Shown here one piece after another: positions 5,816 through 6,278 of a stretch of DNA of 6,278 nt (positions are counted from its first letter, which is position 1; each line of letters begins with the position of its first letter). A program made the translations under genes and the position numbers. The DNA is from Actinomycetes bacterium (GTDB taxonomy: Bacteria; Actinomycetota; Acidimicrobiia; Acidimicrobiales; RAAP-2). The notes beneath the pieces were generated by a model. It did not search any database and was not told the DNA's origin. It was given only the letters and a program-made list of their open reading frames with translations. The stretch is taken from contig JAJZSM010000096.1 of NCBI GenBank assembly GCA_021849765.1, forward strand, positions 1-6,278. The letters are read 5' to 3'.

Positions 5816-6154
5816 TCAGAGCGATCCCGCGGCCGCCTTGAACGCAGCCAGTCCGGCGACATTGAGACAGTACGAAGTGCGGGGTCCTTCGATCTCGCCC
5901 TGGATGAGACCGGCGTCACGGAGTATCCGCAGGTGCTCAGAGACCGTCGACTGCGCCAGCGGTAACTCGGCGACCAGGTCGCCCGTGACGCACGCGCGTC
6001 GTTCTGCGAGCAGCCGCAGGATCCGAAGGCGGACGGGGTGGCCCATCGCCTTGGCCATCGCGGCGAGTCGTTCGTCGTCGATCGCGTAGCCGATCCCCTC
6101 CGCGCACGGTTCGATGCACGCGTCGCCCTCCACTTGCGTCTCGAGATCGCTCAC
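5816..6154 (-). CDS. arsR: ArsR/SmtB-family arsenic-responsive repressor
   Basis: Winged-helix repressor expected to release the ars promoter when As(III) or Sb(III) binds. 112 residues. The DNA-binding domain spans about 28-100: LAAMAKAMGHPVRLRILRLLAE, then helix-turn-helix LPLAQSTVSEHLRILRDAGLI, then the wing GEIEGPRTSYCLN. Cysteines are at 13, 17, 55 and 96. Cys13/Cys17 at the N-terminus with Cys55 in ERRACVTGDL resemble the three-cysteine As(III) site of Corynebacterium glutamicum ArsR (Cys15/16/55) rather than the CVC site of the E. coli protein. The GTG start at 6154 has AGGA seven bases upstream but also a -10-like hexamer exactly six bases upstream, so it may be leaderless. Starting further in would remove the N-terminal cysteines. 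It is the first gene of the minus-strand cluster, 80 bases before the DsrE-type gene. Family assignment is firm; the ligand is inferred from cysteines and neighbours. Confidence 0.94.
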   Translation of the reverse strand: MSDLETQVEGDACIEPCAEGIGYAIDDERLAAMAKAMGHPVRLRILRLLAERRACVTGDLVAELPLAQSTVSEHLRILRDAGLIQGEIEGPRTSYCLNVAGLAAFKAAAGSL

Positions 6155-6160
6155 GGGCTC

Positions 6161-6166
6161 ATCCTA
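6161..6166 (-). promoter_or_regulatory. Putative -10 of a leaderless arsR promoter
   Basis: The minus strand reads TAGGAT, a good TANNNT hexamer, followed by six bases (GAGCCC) and then the arsR GTG. That spacing puts the start of transcription on the first base of the start codon. The AGGA inside this hexamer could instead be the ribosome site, so the two readings compete. No clear -35 is seen. Confidence 0.4.
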
Positions 6167-6179
6167 AATCCCCGGGACG

Positions 6180-6192
6180 CGTCGACTCGACG
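6180..6192. repeat. Perfect short palindrome upstream of arsR
   Basis: CGTCGA - C - TCGACG, two perfect 6-base arms around one base, at about -26 to -38 from the arsR start codon, near where a -35 would fall. It shares CGTCGA with the repeat at 5781-5799 but has a different spacer. It could be an autoregulatory operator; in DNA this rich in CG dinucleotides it may also be chance. Confidence 0.25.
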
Positions 6193-6243
6193 TCGGTCCG
6201 TACCGGTCTGGGCACCCGCTACGCCCGTCAGGACGCTTTTGGA

Positions 6244-6278
6244 ATGGCCGCGCCGACTACGTCGATCGGCGAAGCGGT
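6244..6278 (+). CDS. Possible start of a divergent gene, 3'-truncated by the window edge
   Basis: An ATG at 6244 opens a frame to the window end encoding MAAPTTSIGEA, with G or C at 8 of 10 third positions as in the other genes. An AGGA lies ten bases upstream, a slightly long spacing. If real it would be transcribed divergently from arsR, a common layout in resistance loci. Eleven codons are too few to identify a family. Confidence 0.3.
   Translation, partial: MAAPTTSIGEA

Noticed and set aside
6251..6271. Inverted repeat CGCCGA-N9-TCGGCG near the right edge
   Set aside because: Six-base arms of CG-rich sequence with a nine-base gap, inside a possible coding region; not distinguishable from background.

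Overview
The window is GC-rich (about two-thirds G+C by eye) with strong G/C bias at third codon positions, GTG as well as ATG starts, tightly packed genes and no RNA genes, insertion sequences or CRISPR repeats that I could see. Protein styles point to a high-GC actinobacterium: a NarL-type kinase/regulator pair, an actinobacterial-style Cys-loop ArsC, and an ArsR with N-terminal cysteines as in Corynebacterium. I cannot name the genus. No stretch longer than 300 bases lacks a gene.

Region 1 (1-1489, + strand): the 3' part of a sensor histidine kinase (5' end outside the window) and its LuxR/NarL-type response regulator, overlapping by one base (TGATG) and almost certainly cotranscribed. Their target is not shown here.

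Region 2 (1491-3701): a HAD-IIA (NagD-like) phosphatase on the - strand, ending one base from the regulator's stop codon, and, divergent from it, an anaerobic sulfatase-maturating radical SAM/SPASM enzyme (anSME) carrying an extra SEC-C zinc motif at its C-terminus. No sulfatase is in the window.

Region 3 (3732-6154, - strand): a compact arsenic-resistance locus, read in the order arsR, DsrE-family protein, acr3, arsC. ArsR is the As(III)-responsive repressor. ArsC would reduce arsenate to arsenite and Acr3 would export it. acr3 and arsC overlap by four bases (ATGA). The unexpected member is the small DsrE/F-like cysteine protein between repressor and pump. In front of it lies an AT-rich patch with a 7-5-7 inverted repeat that fills the spacer of a plausible promoter, which makes it the best candidate ArsR operator. 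arsR itself looks leaderless, with a -10 hexamer six bases before its GTG.

The right edge (6155-6278) holds the arsR upstream region and possibly the first codons of a divergent + strand gene running out of the window. The most interesting items are the DsrE-type protein in the ars locus with its operator-like repeat, the cysteine arrangement of ArsR, and the anSME-SEC-C fusion.
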